Assembly: GCF_003597395.2 (NCBI RefSeq)
Contig: NC_133774.1
Location: 246,162-310,161 of the forward strand
DNA from: Chelonoidis abingdonii
Lineage: Eukaryota > Chordata > Testudines > Testudinidae
Direction of reading: 5' to 3'
Length of the DNA: 64,000 nucleotides
Below, piece after piece: positions 58,501-64,000 of the stretch (the stretch's first letter is position 1; each line of letters begins with the position of its first letter). A program made the translations under genes and the position numbers. The notes under the pieces were generated by a model that had not been told where the DNA came from, did no database searches, and saw nothing but the letters and a program-made list of their open reading frames with translations.

Positions 58501-61500
58501 CGGTGTCTATACAAGGAGCCGCATAGTAACTTGTAAAGAGCCACATGTGGCTCCAGAGCCACAGGTTGGGCATCCCTGGATTAGAAAGATGGCAACCCTA
58601 GGGGAGATCCCGGCCACTCCTGTCCCAGCCTTTCCCAGCAGGGGGCACTGTGGGGAGCAGGGGGGCAGGAGAGCTGGCTGTGGGGGGAGCTCCTCGCTAC
58701 TCCATCCTGCTCTCTCCCAGCAGGGGGCACTGTGGGGAGCAGGGGGGCAGGAGAGCTGGCTGTGGGGGGAGCCCCTCGCTACTCCGTCCTGCCCTCTCCA
58801 AGCAGGGGGCACTGTGGGGAGCAGGGGGGCAGGAGAGCTGGCTGTGGGGGGAGCCCCTCGCTACTCCGTCCTGCTCTCTCCCAGCAGGGGGCACTGTGGG
58901 GAGCAGGGGGGCAGGAGAGCTGGCTGTGGGGGGAGCTCCTCGCTACTCCATCCTGCTCTCTCCCAGCAGGGGGCACTGTGGGGAGCAGGAGTGCTGGCTG
59001 TGGGGGAAACTCCTGGTTTTACAGTTCCAGTCTCCCCCAGCAGGCCCCACTGGGTAAGCTCTGGGCTCACTGTTCTGCCCCTCCCAGTGAAGGTTCCCTG
59101 ACTGTCCTAGAGTTTCATAGATTCCTGGATAGCAAGGCCAGAAGGGACCATCAGATCCCTAGTCTGACCTGCTCTGTGGCGCGTGTCCTTGAATCCTACC
59201 ACAGTCCCCTGCTCTGAGCCCCAGAACTTGTGTTTGGCTAAAGCAGCTTCCAGAAAGGCAGCCAGGCTTGAAGATGTCAAAGAGACAGGGAGTACAGCAC
59301 TGTCTCTGGCAGTGTGTGCCAGGTCTTAATGATGTTAAAAAAATTCTTCCAAATTTGTGCCTAATTTCTAATTTGAATTCATGTGTTTTCAGCTCCTAGC
59401 CATTGGTTCTTGTTCTGCCTTTCTCTGCTACAGTAAAGAGCCTTTAGAACCTGTTATTTTCTTCCCAGGAAGGTACTTAGGGCTAAGGTATTTAGGTAAA
59501 TACGGTTTTGTGTACATGGGAACGTGCAGGAAAATTAATCTGAATTAGCCAAAGGTATGAATTTAAAGTGGATTAGTTAAACTGCCTTGAACTCCTTTGT
59601 GGATGCTCTTATTCAGAATTAGCTTGGCCTTTTTTCAGTTTTGTTTAGTTCACTTTAATTCTGATTCAGAGTGTCCACACAGGGGTTTAACTAATCCACT
59701 TTAACCATTAGTTTCCTGAGTGTTCCCGTGCTCTAGACAAACCCTACACCATAATCGCATCACCGCTCAATCTCCTTTTTGATTACACAGATGGAGACAT
59801 TTTCTGTAGCACTCAACTCATTTTTATAGATCTTTTCTTCACCCTCTCTAATTTTTAAATGTGGACCCCAGAACTGGACCCAAGTTCCAGTATCAGTCTC
59901 ACCAGTGCCGTATACAAGGATAAAGGCACCTCCCTGCTCCTTTGCTAATCCCTTCATTAGCCTCTTGTCCCACAGTGTTGCACTGGGAGCCCCTGTTGAG
60001 TTGCTGGTGCACTGTAACCCCTAAATCCTTTTCAGAGTCACTGTTTCCCGGGACATATAACCTGGATTCCTTGTTCTTAGATGGATCCAGCTTGGAGTGA
60101 TCCAGATTGGTCTGCGTGGCTGCCCCATTCTCATCCTTATCGTTTTGCCAATCTTTGTGCCATCAGCTGTGACTTACTGCCAGAGCATTAGTGAAACTGT
60201 TGAATAGTGTCAGGCCTTGAACTGATCCCTGCAGAACCTCACTCTACACTCCCCTGATCAGTGTGGATTCCCCATGGGAAGCTGTTTTTTGAGAACTGTT
60301 GGTTAGCTGGGGCATAATCCGTTTAACGTGCTCTATTGCTACTGTATAGTGCTGTTTTTAAGTTAGTGTCTCCATATGTTACAGCTTTACCGTTCCCTCT
60401 ATCAACCAAACTCCTCATTGCCCCAAAGAATGAAATCAGTTTGTTTGATAGGACCTGTTTTCCATTAAACTACATTGACTATTTTCCATAACACACGTCT
60501 CTGTCTGGTGCCAGCGCCATGGTTCAGAGCCCCCCTCTGAATTCTCTACCCCTTCACTCCCTCACCCCTGCAGTTGTCCTTCGGCTGCCTGGCTCTCTGA
60601 CTATTGCCAGCGGCTACCCACAGGAGTACAGAGCTATGCAGCTGCACCTGCACTGGGGCTCCCCAGAAGGGCCTGGCTCAGAACACACCGTGGATGGACG
60701 CCGCTATGATGGGGAGGTAAAGATCCATCGTGGGCCTTCCCCTCTTGCCTGCTACTCCCCGGGTGTGCCTCAGTTATTGGCTGTGATCACGTCAGTCCCA
60801 CCTGCTCCAGCTGTCTGCACAGCATGAAGGGCTGGTGCCTTGAGGCGGATGTGGCACCCCCAGGTCACCGGCTGCCCTTTGTCCACGCTGCAGCTCCATT
60901 GGTGGGGAGGCTGCCACCCCTTTGCCCTCAGCGGAGTGCTCCGGCCAGTCTCTACTCTTGGCTCAGATCCTCTGAGAGCACAGTTCAAGTGCCCAGGAAC
61001 CCAGAGGGAGGAATCATGCGCCTAGGGCTGAGCAACTGAAATAAAAGCAGAGTTTATGACACAGCCTGAAACATGGCAGCAGAGGGGAAATGAGGCGAAA
61101 CTCCCTCATGGAAGGGACATTGTGCCAGCAGGGCGAGGGTAAGGAGAGAATGGCCTGGAGCCAGGCACTCAGTGCACAGCGCGGGGAAGGACCCACACAC
61201 TCTGTGTACAGGATAAACAATCCATCCTGCTCTGCAGCCAGACTGCCCTGGTGCTAACCAGGTGCTGGGGCACAGGGAGTGCCCCCCCCCCAAGTCCAGG
61301 GCCCATCACAGCCCCCTTTAAAATTGCCCTAGGATGTGCCTGGGGGGGCACAAGCTTCCCCAGGGGACCTAGGTCCTAAGGAGGGGGCAACACAGAGCTC
61401 TCCAGTGCAGGCTGCCCTGTGCTGGAGGATGATTCAGCTTTTCCCCAGCACTCTGGCCTGCTCCCTGGCATGTGAGGGCCTGGGAGGGGGGACAGCTCGC

Positions 61501-63787
61501 TGTGCCCCCATCCTTGGCACCAGCCCAGAGCTGTGTGGTCAGAGAGCTCCTGGGACTGTTGTCTCATACACAAAGGTGTTTGCTGCCTGGGTCTGGTTCC
61601 CAGCTGGTTCTACCCATCCTCCCCCTGTTGCTGTTGGCACGGAGCCGCCAGGACCCAGTACATCAGGGAGGACAGGAGTTGGAGCTGGCTGCCAGATTGC
61701 TGCTTCCCCAGCTAGATGGACACCAGGGAGATGACCTTCAGCCCTGACCCATGTGCAGAAACCAGGGGAAGGCTGGTGGCAGGGCTCTTGGGGCAGCAGA
61801 GGCTGGCAGCAGCAGCACTCTCGGGTCACTGTAAAATGGTTTGGGGAGCTTGCCTGGTGCTGAGTGGGGGACTCTGGCCATGTGACCAAGCCCCAGGCAC
61901 TGCTAATGGAGAGGCCCTAGTGCTGGGGCTGGCCAGACCTGGTGGGGTCACACTGGGACTGATGCAGGGCTGGTTGGTCCAGCACTCGCCCATGGCACAA
62001 TGGAGCCTCAGGGGGTTTTGCGCTTTGATTCCAGATCCATATGGTTTATTACAACCCCAGCTGTGGCAGCATCAAAGAGGCAATGAAGCAACCCGGTGGC
62101 CTAGCAGTGCTGGCAGCTTTCCTGCAGGTGATGCCAATGGGGCAGCCCCTGGGAAGGTGGGGCGGGGGCAGTGCTGATTACTGGGCTGGGTGTGGCTGGG
62201 TAGGCGAGGACTGAGAGGGCATAGGCAGTTCTGAGATGGAGGAGAATAGGGGCAGAGGAGGGCAGGGGCTGTCCGGGAGGGAGGCCATGCCAGCGCAGAG
62301 CCGGGACATGCCCCGATTGCAGGGCCATGCTTGTGGTGGGAGGCAGGAAGTGCTCTGTGCACTGATCCAGGTTAGGTTAGGGGGAGGTCAGTAGTAAGTA
62401 ATCACTGGTCAGTAGTAGGGTTCATGCTTTGATCCTGGTCAGGGGGTGCCAGGGCTGTGCTGGGGGATGTCCTGATCCCAGCCAGCTCAGTCAGGGAGGT
62501 CAGGGGTCACTCCTCTGCCTGTGACAGTGATATTAGTCCCATTTTCAGAGTGCCCCTGCTGTGACTCTGGCTCAATAGGCAGGAGACTTGCCCTTGCTGG
62601 CCCTGTGCTCTCACACCTGCTGAGTCTCTGTGTTACAGGTTGGGCCAGAGGACAACGTGCACTACCAGCCTCTGCTTGAGAAGCTTCACAAGGTCCAAGA
62701 GGAAGGTAAAGCGCTTGTGCACCTAATGCCCACCATGGGGCCAGCTAGGGGCAGCAGTGAGCTGCCTGCTGCAAGGAGAGGCCAGTGCATGCCAGACAGA
62801 CAGAGGCAGGCAGCTCCTGTGAGATAGCCAGGCAATGAGTGGCCAGCTCAGCAGAGGCCTTTCGGGATTCCTGTTTCATCCCTCGGGATTCCCCAGACTC
62901 CCACTCTGCACCTGTCCCAATGACATGGCTTCCCTAGGGCCTTAGGCTCGTCCATCCAGGGCTTGTACAGACTGGCTGTGCCTGGCCAGGGCACTGTGCT
63001 TCTCCAGTGAAACCAGGGGTCAGTTCCCACAGTGACAGCTCACCCTCTCTGGGTGTGGGCTCCTGGGGACGTGCTGCCCAGGATCATGCTGCCCAAATTT
63101 GGATTCCCAGGGGCCTGTGCAGCTCTCGATTGTTGCTGTGCTCTAGTCCACGGAGCGGTGCTGCTCTGGATTGTGCTGTCTCTGTGTTCTAGAGCATGGA
63201 GACATGCTGCTCTAGAGCACAGGCAGTGTTTTTTTCCTTCCAGGCAAGGAAACCACTGTGGCTGGATTCAATATTGAAGGGTTGCTGCCCGCCAACCTAG
63301 GCCGCTATTACCGCTACAGCGGCTCTCTGACCACCCCTCCCTGCTACCAGACGGTGAACTGGACTGTCTTCAACCAGACGGTGCTGCTGTCCAAGGAGCA
63401 GGTCCGTTCGGGGGGTGAGGGCCTCCTTTTCGTCTCTTGGGAGTGGGTGGGACTGTCTGCAGGTGACTCTGCCACTCCTGTCACACTAGGAGCTGCGTGC
63501 CAGCACCAGCAATGGGTGGGGGCGGCCTGTAGGCCCCCAGAGACTTCCTGAAGCCAGCCCCCCTCGCACCAGAGCATCGAGGATGGCTGCGTTCATGAGG
63601 ATCCCAGAGGCAGCTTAGTGACTCCGTTCAACCCTCCCTCTCCAGATCTTGCTGCTGGAGACCACACTGCAGGGAGACGATGACACGGACCTGCAGAACA
63701 ACTTCCGGCTAACCCAGCCTCTGCATGGACGGAAAGTCCTAGCGAGTTTCCAGGCATCCCTCAGCCCAAGGCAGGTCCCGCTACCTG
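37618..63787 (+). CDS. CA9: carbonic anhydrase IX (exons 1-8, 3' exons beyond window)
   Basis: Extracellular zinc enzyme that interconverts CO2 and bicarbonate and regulates pH at the cell surface. Coding exons: 37618-37720, 51392-51421, 56819-56989, 60574-60716, 62035-62127, 62639-62705, 63244-63401, 63646-63787. They join in frame to 302 codons plus one base. Residues 1-18 form a signal peptide (Leu run 10-13), 19-45 an acidic/His-rich linker, and 46-about 295 the alpha-CA domain. Key residues: proton shuttle H100, zinc ligands H126, H128 and H151, gate E138, T232, and disulfide partners C56 and C236. Sequons: N69, N72, N241, N246. CA9 rather than CA12 or CA14 is chosen from '[12 protein letters not shown]', '[10 protein letters not shown]', '[11 protein letters not shown]' and the exon sizes (30, 171, 143, 93, 67, 158, as recalled for human). 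The acidic proteoglycan-like domain is absent. Membrane segment and tail exons are not in the window. Confidence 0.93.
38373..38525. repeat. about 38-bp tandem repeat, four units
   Basis: 'cacccaccatgtatagattc' with 'tgtgccccctttcgct' recurs four times; the last two units are nearly identical. It lies in CA9 intron 1, about 650 bp after exon 1. Confidence 0.85.
38548..38612 (-). mobile_element. short CR1 3' end relic
   Basis: 'gacttatagatcttaaagtc' followed by 'gggactgtgatagtcgta' and 'aggctgacatcctgcata' is the complement of a diverged CR1 3' terminus. Confidence 0.5.
41791..41914. mobile_element. 124-bp hAT-type MITE with perfect 8-bp duplication
   Basis: Termini TAGGGTGACCA and TAAGGTGACCA (reverse complement of the right end) are flanked by GTCCCACT on both sides (41783-41790 and 41915-41922, 8 of 8). 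It is non-coding and lies in CA9 intron 1. Confidence 0.88.
43235..45346. mobile_element. TIR DNA transposon, possibly Harbinger-like, containing the assembly gap
   Basis: Termini: left GGCTACGTCTACACTAC, right reverse complement GGCCTGGTCCACACTAC (13 of 17). Both ends are flanked by TCA (43232-43234, 45347-45349), which fits a 3-bp TNA duplication. The right part contains repeated 'aaatcgatttaa' words at 45250-45326. On the minus strand a decayed coding segment ('[17 protein letters not shown]' in one frame, about 44965-44915) is visible. The element's middle is unknown because of the gap. Confidence 0.65.
43470..44291. other. assembly gap (822 N)
   Basis: A continuous run of undetermined bases inside the TIR transposon in CA9 intron 1. 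Open frames that read across it are meaningless. Confidence 0.99.
47110..47600 (+). mobile_element. CR1/L3-like LINE ORF2 C-terminal fragment
   Basis: The + strand encodes '[20 protein letters not shown]' near 47220-47280 and '[16 protein letters not shown]' near 47518-47565, the terminal ORF2 blocks of the L3-like CR1 subfamily. Both ends are truncated and the frame is broken. Confidence 0.75.
47614..47670 (-). mobile_element. Penelope-type 3' end scrap
   Basis: 'tcagagtagtagccatgtta' and 'aaaaagaacaggagtacttc' match the first half of the terminus seen at 29639, directly abutting the next CR1. Confidence 0.55.
47671..49183 (+). mobile_element. CR1 LINE RT region, split by a foldback element
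   Basis: RT blocks '[19 protein letters not shown]' (about 47790-47845) and '[16 protein letters not shown]' come before 48121. After the insertion the ORF2 C-terminal blocks '[19 protein letters not shown]' (about 48908-48965) and '[18 protein letters not shown]' (about 49080-49135) resume. The junction at 48118-48121/48761-48764 shares ATAG. The 3' end is replaced by a hAT-like piece at 49185. Confidence 0.85.
48122..48760. repeat. foldback element with LTR-like termini and 144-bp palindromic arms
   Basis: It starts TGTTACTGAAATGTC and ends GACATTTAGGTAACA, with ATAG on both sides. The same 64-bp terminal sequence occurs three times: at 48122-48186, again as a direct copy from 48408, and inverted at 48695-48760. 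From 48408 to 48760 the sequence is one large hairpin: arms 48408-48551 and 48616-48760 (about 94 percent identical by eye) around a 64-base loop. On the minus strand an AATAAA precedes the left terminus (complement near 48190). This fits an LTR rearranged into a foldback. Confidence 0.8.
49185..49340. mobile_element. hAT-type fragment replacing a CR1 3' end
   Basis: 'cagggctggctctacagttt' followed by 'cccaagcagcg' looks like a hAT left terminus. No right end was found, so it is probably truncated. Confidence 0.4.
49671..51228. mobile_element. hAT element with perfect 8-bp duplication, next to exon 2
   Basis: The left terminus CAGTGGTGGCTTTA and the right terminus reverse complement CAGAGGCAGATTTA are flanked by CCTGAGTG on both sides (49663-49670 and 51229-51236, 8 of 8). 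A minus-strand CR1 (49796-50638) is inserted inside it. The GC-rich interior (50690-51100) has no transposase. It ends 163 bp before CA9 exon 2. Confidence 0.88.
49796..50638 (-). mobile_element. CR1 LINE 3' portion, minus strand, well preserved
   Basis: It begins with the complement of the CR1 3' terminal repeat ('catagaatcatagaatatca') and runs through ORF2 in reverse. The C-terminal frames 50150-49881 ('[19 protein letters not shown]') and 50525-50229 ('[20 protein letters not shown]') are both largely open. It is 5'-truncated near 'accctccatcatcc'. It is one of the youngest CR1 copies here, inserted into a hAT element. Confidence 0.88.
51392..51421 (+). CDS. CA9: CA9 exon 2 (30-bp microexon)
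   Basis: A pyrimidine-rich acceptor 'ctctcttttcttttcaag' precedes it and the donor is 'gcag|gtaaat'. It encodes '[10 protein letters not shown]' across both junctions (phase 1 in and out), the His/Trp stretch that opens the CA domain. Human CA9 exon 2 is also 30 bp as I recall. Confidence 0.85.
52570..53250. repeat. about 55-bp minisatellite split by a solo LTR
   Basis: Units contain 'gttagcgctaagggggg' and 'gcagcgctgagctgtgttgg'. About one and a half lie at 52570-52647 and three at 53045-53250, separated by the LTR. Confidence 0.85.
52648..53044 (+). mobile_element. solo LTR, 397 bp, within the minisatellite
   Basis: It starts TGTGATGGAGTAGGGGC and ends CACTCTGTGACA (TG...CA). The polyadenylation signal AATAAA is at 52956-52961. 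The flanks GTGTT (52643-52647) and ATGTT (53045-53049) match at 4 of 5, and the tandem unit reads on across the insertion. No retroviral genes. Confidence 0.85.
53670..54093. mobile_element. non-autonomous hAT element
   Basis: Termini 'cagagccctccctagg' and reverse complement 'cagggctgtcccatagg' are flanked by CCCAGAGA (53662-53669) and CCCAGGGA (54094-54101), 7 of 8. The GC-rich interior shares 'aatcagcacctccccctccc' with the element at 58134. Confidence 0.75.
54102..55185. repeat. degenerate ~30-bp minisatellite with an orientation switch
   Basis: From about 54330 rightwards, units resemble 'gggtgttcaccctaaacc' plus 'gttcccc'. From about 54102 to 54295 the same words appear as their complement ('gggaacagtccagggtacgt', 'gaacagtgaaggctgagcac'). 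The array is old and diverged, with roughly two dozen recognisable units. Confidence 0.6.
55228..55324. mobile_element. 97-bp MITE
   Basis: Inverted termini TAGAGCCCTGCACAGG and TAGAGCCCTGCAGAGG (15 of 16). I see no flanking duplication, so the superfamily is open. Confidence 0.55.
55536..55573. repeat. (ACGC)n/(AC)n microsatellite
   Basis: 'cacgcacgcacgcacgcaca' followed by a CA run and 'tacgtgtgt', adjacent to the 41-bp minisatellite. Confidence 0.9.
55574..55777. repeat. 41-bp minisatellite, about five units
   Basis: Units of 41 bp ('ctttgggcacagctcctgta' + 'gacgcacacggaaatgggtgt'); the first four are full and near-identical and the fifth is degraded. Because 41 is not a multiple of three, every frame contains a shuffled repeat, which produces open frames on the minus strand that are not genes. 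Confidence 0.93.
56819..56989 (+). CDS. CA9: CA9 exon 3 (171 bp)
   Basis: Acceptor 'cttccctgcacag', donor 'cacacag|gtcagt'. Encodes residues 45-101, including disulfide Cys C56 in '[14 protein letters not shown]', sequons N69 (NST) and N72 (NFS), and proton-shuttle H100 in 'NNGHT'. The length equals that recalled for human exon 3. Confidence 0.93.
57398..58600. mobile_element. hAT element splitting the CTCF-motif array
   Basis: Termini TAGGGTTGCCA and reverse complement TAGGGTTGCCA (11 of 11) are flanked by GGGGAGCT (57390-57397) and GGGGAGAT (58601-58608), 7 of 8. The GC-rich interior has a G13 run near 57567-57579. A second hAT element (58134-58578) sits inside near the right end. No transposase. 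Confidence 0.85.
58134..58578. mobile_element. hAT element nested in a hAT element
   Basis: Termini CAGGGGTGGCCAACCTG and reverse complement CAGGGATGCCCAACCTG (15 of 17) are flanked by AATTAGAA (58126-58133) and GATTAGAA (58579-58586), 7 of 8. The subterminal 'agagccac' words are repeated at both ends ('aaagagccacagcaatacat', 'aaagagccacatgtggctcc'). Confidence 0.88.
59108..60500 (-). mobile_element. CR1 LINE 3' portion, minus strand
   Basis: It begins with the complement of a CR1 3' end ('gtttcatagattcctggata' and 'ccagaagggaccatcagatc') and follows with ORF2 in reverse ('gaccccagaactggacccaa' near 59864-59883). It is interrupted around 59480-59750 by a short TIR element. Diverged and non-coding. 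Confidence 0.8.
59480..59750. mobile_element. short TIR DNA element within CR1
   Basis: 'gggaacgtgcaggaaaatta' near the left and its diverged complement 'gttcccgtgctctagaca' near the right, plus the internal inverted pair 'aaagtggattagttaaac' / 'gtttaactaatccacttt', indicate an inverted-repeat element. Exact ends are uncertain. Confidence 0.55.
60574..60716 (+). CDS. CA9: CA9 exon 4 (143 bp)
   Basis: Acceptor 'cacccctgcag', donor 'ggggag|gtaaag'. Encodes residues 102-149 with zinc ligands H126 and H128 in 'QLHLHWG' and E138 in 'GSEHTVDG'. Confidence 0.94.
62035..62127 (+). CDS. CA9: CA9 exon 5 (93 bp)
   Basis: Acceptor 'tttgattccag', donor 'ctgcag|gtgatg'. Encodes residues 150-180 with the third zinc ligand H151 in 'IHMVYYN', an additional cysteine C159 and '[11 protein letters not shown]'. 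Confidence 0.94.
62639..62705 (+). CDS. CA9: CA9 exon 6 (67 bp)
   Basis: Acceptor 'ctctgtgttacag', donor 'gaggaag|gtaaag'. Encodes residues 181-202 plus one base ('[20 protein letters not shown]'). Confidence 0.93.
63244..63401 (+). CDS. CA9: CA9 exon 7 (158 bp)
   Basis: Acceptor 'ttttttccttccag'. Encodes residues 203-255 with the active-site 'GSLTTPPC' (T232, disulfide C236), two sequons N241 (NWT) and N246 (NQT). The donor GTCCGT is weak but gives the conserved exon length and frame. Confidence 0.93.
63646..63787 (+). CDS. CA9: CA9 exon 8 (142 bp)
   Basis: Acceptor 'caaccctccctctccag', donor 'ctacctg|gtaagg'. Encodes residues 256-302 plus one base, the end of the CA fold with '[12 protein letters not shown]'. 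It is one codon shorter than the human exon as I recall it (145 bp). The following linker, membrane and tail exons are outside the window. Confidence 0.92.
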
Positions 63788-64000
63788 GTAAGGAGCTGTG
63801 GGATGGGGCTGGGCGGTTCTCTGCTGCATGCCACCCTGACACAAACATGCCTGGCAGAGCAGAACCAGGACGCTGGTGTTCCAGGAATGAATAGCTCTTG
63901 TAAGCAAGTGCCAGTGAGCGATGGGGCCACAACAATGCAATGGGCCTCACTGCTAACCTGACCTGTGGGGAGAGGCATCTTGGTCTCCATGGCCTGCTCT

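Larger units (their letters stand above)
57095..59055. repeat. 76-82-bp minisatellite with a CTCF-core motif in each unit
   Basis: Units carry CCAGCAGGGGGCAC, which fits the CTCF core CCASYAGRKGGCRS, all in + orientation. Exact cores: 57264, 58635, 58717, 58881, 58963. One mismatch: 57110, 57186, 57345, 58799. A tenth, at about 59037, is degenerate. Spacing in the right half is exactly 82 bp. The array is split by hAT 57398-58600. Each unit also has 'gagctggctgtggggggagc'. Confidence 0.88.
56990..60573 (+). other. CA9 intron 3 (3.6 kb)
   Basis: A GT...AG intron composed of the CTCF-motif minisatellite with two nested hAT elements (57.1-59.06 kb) and a minus-strand CR1 with an internal MITE (59.1-60.5 kb). 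It has almost no unique sequence. Confidence 0.85.

Noticed and set aside
58547..59101. Repetitive open frames of 135-184 codons on + and related minus frames
   Set aside because: They are translations of the 82-bp minisatellite in CA9 intron 3, overlapping in several frames.
37618..63787. Identification as CA12, CA14 or CA6
   Set aside because: Sequence around the zinc site, the '[10 protein letters not shown]' and 'WTVFNQTV' segments and the 30/171/143/93/67/158 exon pattern fit CA9 better, though paralogue assignment rests on memory rather than a tree.

Overview
This is vertebrate nuclear DNA, most likely from a hidden-necked (cryptodiran) turtle. The evidence is a dense load of CR1 LINEs (several showing the APE and reverse-transcriptase signatures), tRNA-derived SINEs with a CR1-type tail as in cryptodiran turtles, a Penelope-like element, many short non-autonomous hAT transposons with 8-bp target duplications, old MIR remnants, solo LTRs and one assembly gap of 822 N. 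No bacterial-type operons, CRISPR arrays or RNA genes are present.

Only one cellular gene is recognisable: carbonic anhydrase IX (CA9) on the + strand. Its promoter lies at about 37.44-37.51 kb, exon 1 starts at 37618, and exon 8 ends at 63787. The remaining exons (expected: linker, membrane segment, cytoplasmic tail) lie beyond the right edge. Exons 2-8 are 30, 171, 143, 93, 67, 158 and 142 bp, essentially the human CA9 pattern as I remember it. The 302 predicted residues carry the three zinc histidines, the proton-shuttle histidine and the structural disulfide cysteines. The acidic proteoglycan-like domain of mammalian CA9 is missing: exon 1 codes for only 34 residues. The promoter keeps the order AP-1, SP1, antisense hypoxia-response element described for human CA9.

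Layout. 1-34.2 kb is a gene-free desert of CR1 copies in both orientations, Harbinger and hAT transposons, SINEs and LTRs, many nested. 34.37-37.24 kb is a 58-bp minisatellite with a three-unit higher-order period, split by a 2.07-kb Penelope-like element, ending about 220 bp upstream of the CA9 promoter elements. 37.4-51.4 kb holds exon 1 and the 13.7-kb intron 1, with a gapped TIR transposon, CR1 copies, a large foldback element and a hAT element directly before exon 2. 51.4-56.8 kb is intron 2, with minisatellites and a solo LTR. 57.0-60.6 kb is intron 3, with an 82-bp minisatellite in which each unit carries a CTCF-core-like motif; this array is split by two hAT elements nested in one another. 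60.6-63.8 kb is the compact exon 4-8 block.

The points most worth checking are the intronic CTCF-motif array, the missing proteoglycan domain, the conserved hypoxia promoter next to a higher-order minisatellite, and the 639-bp foldback element with LTR-like termini.
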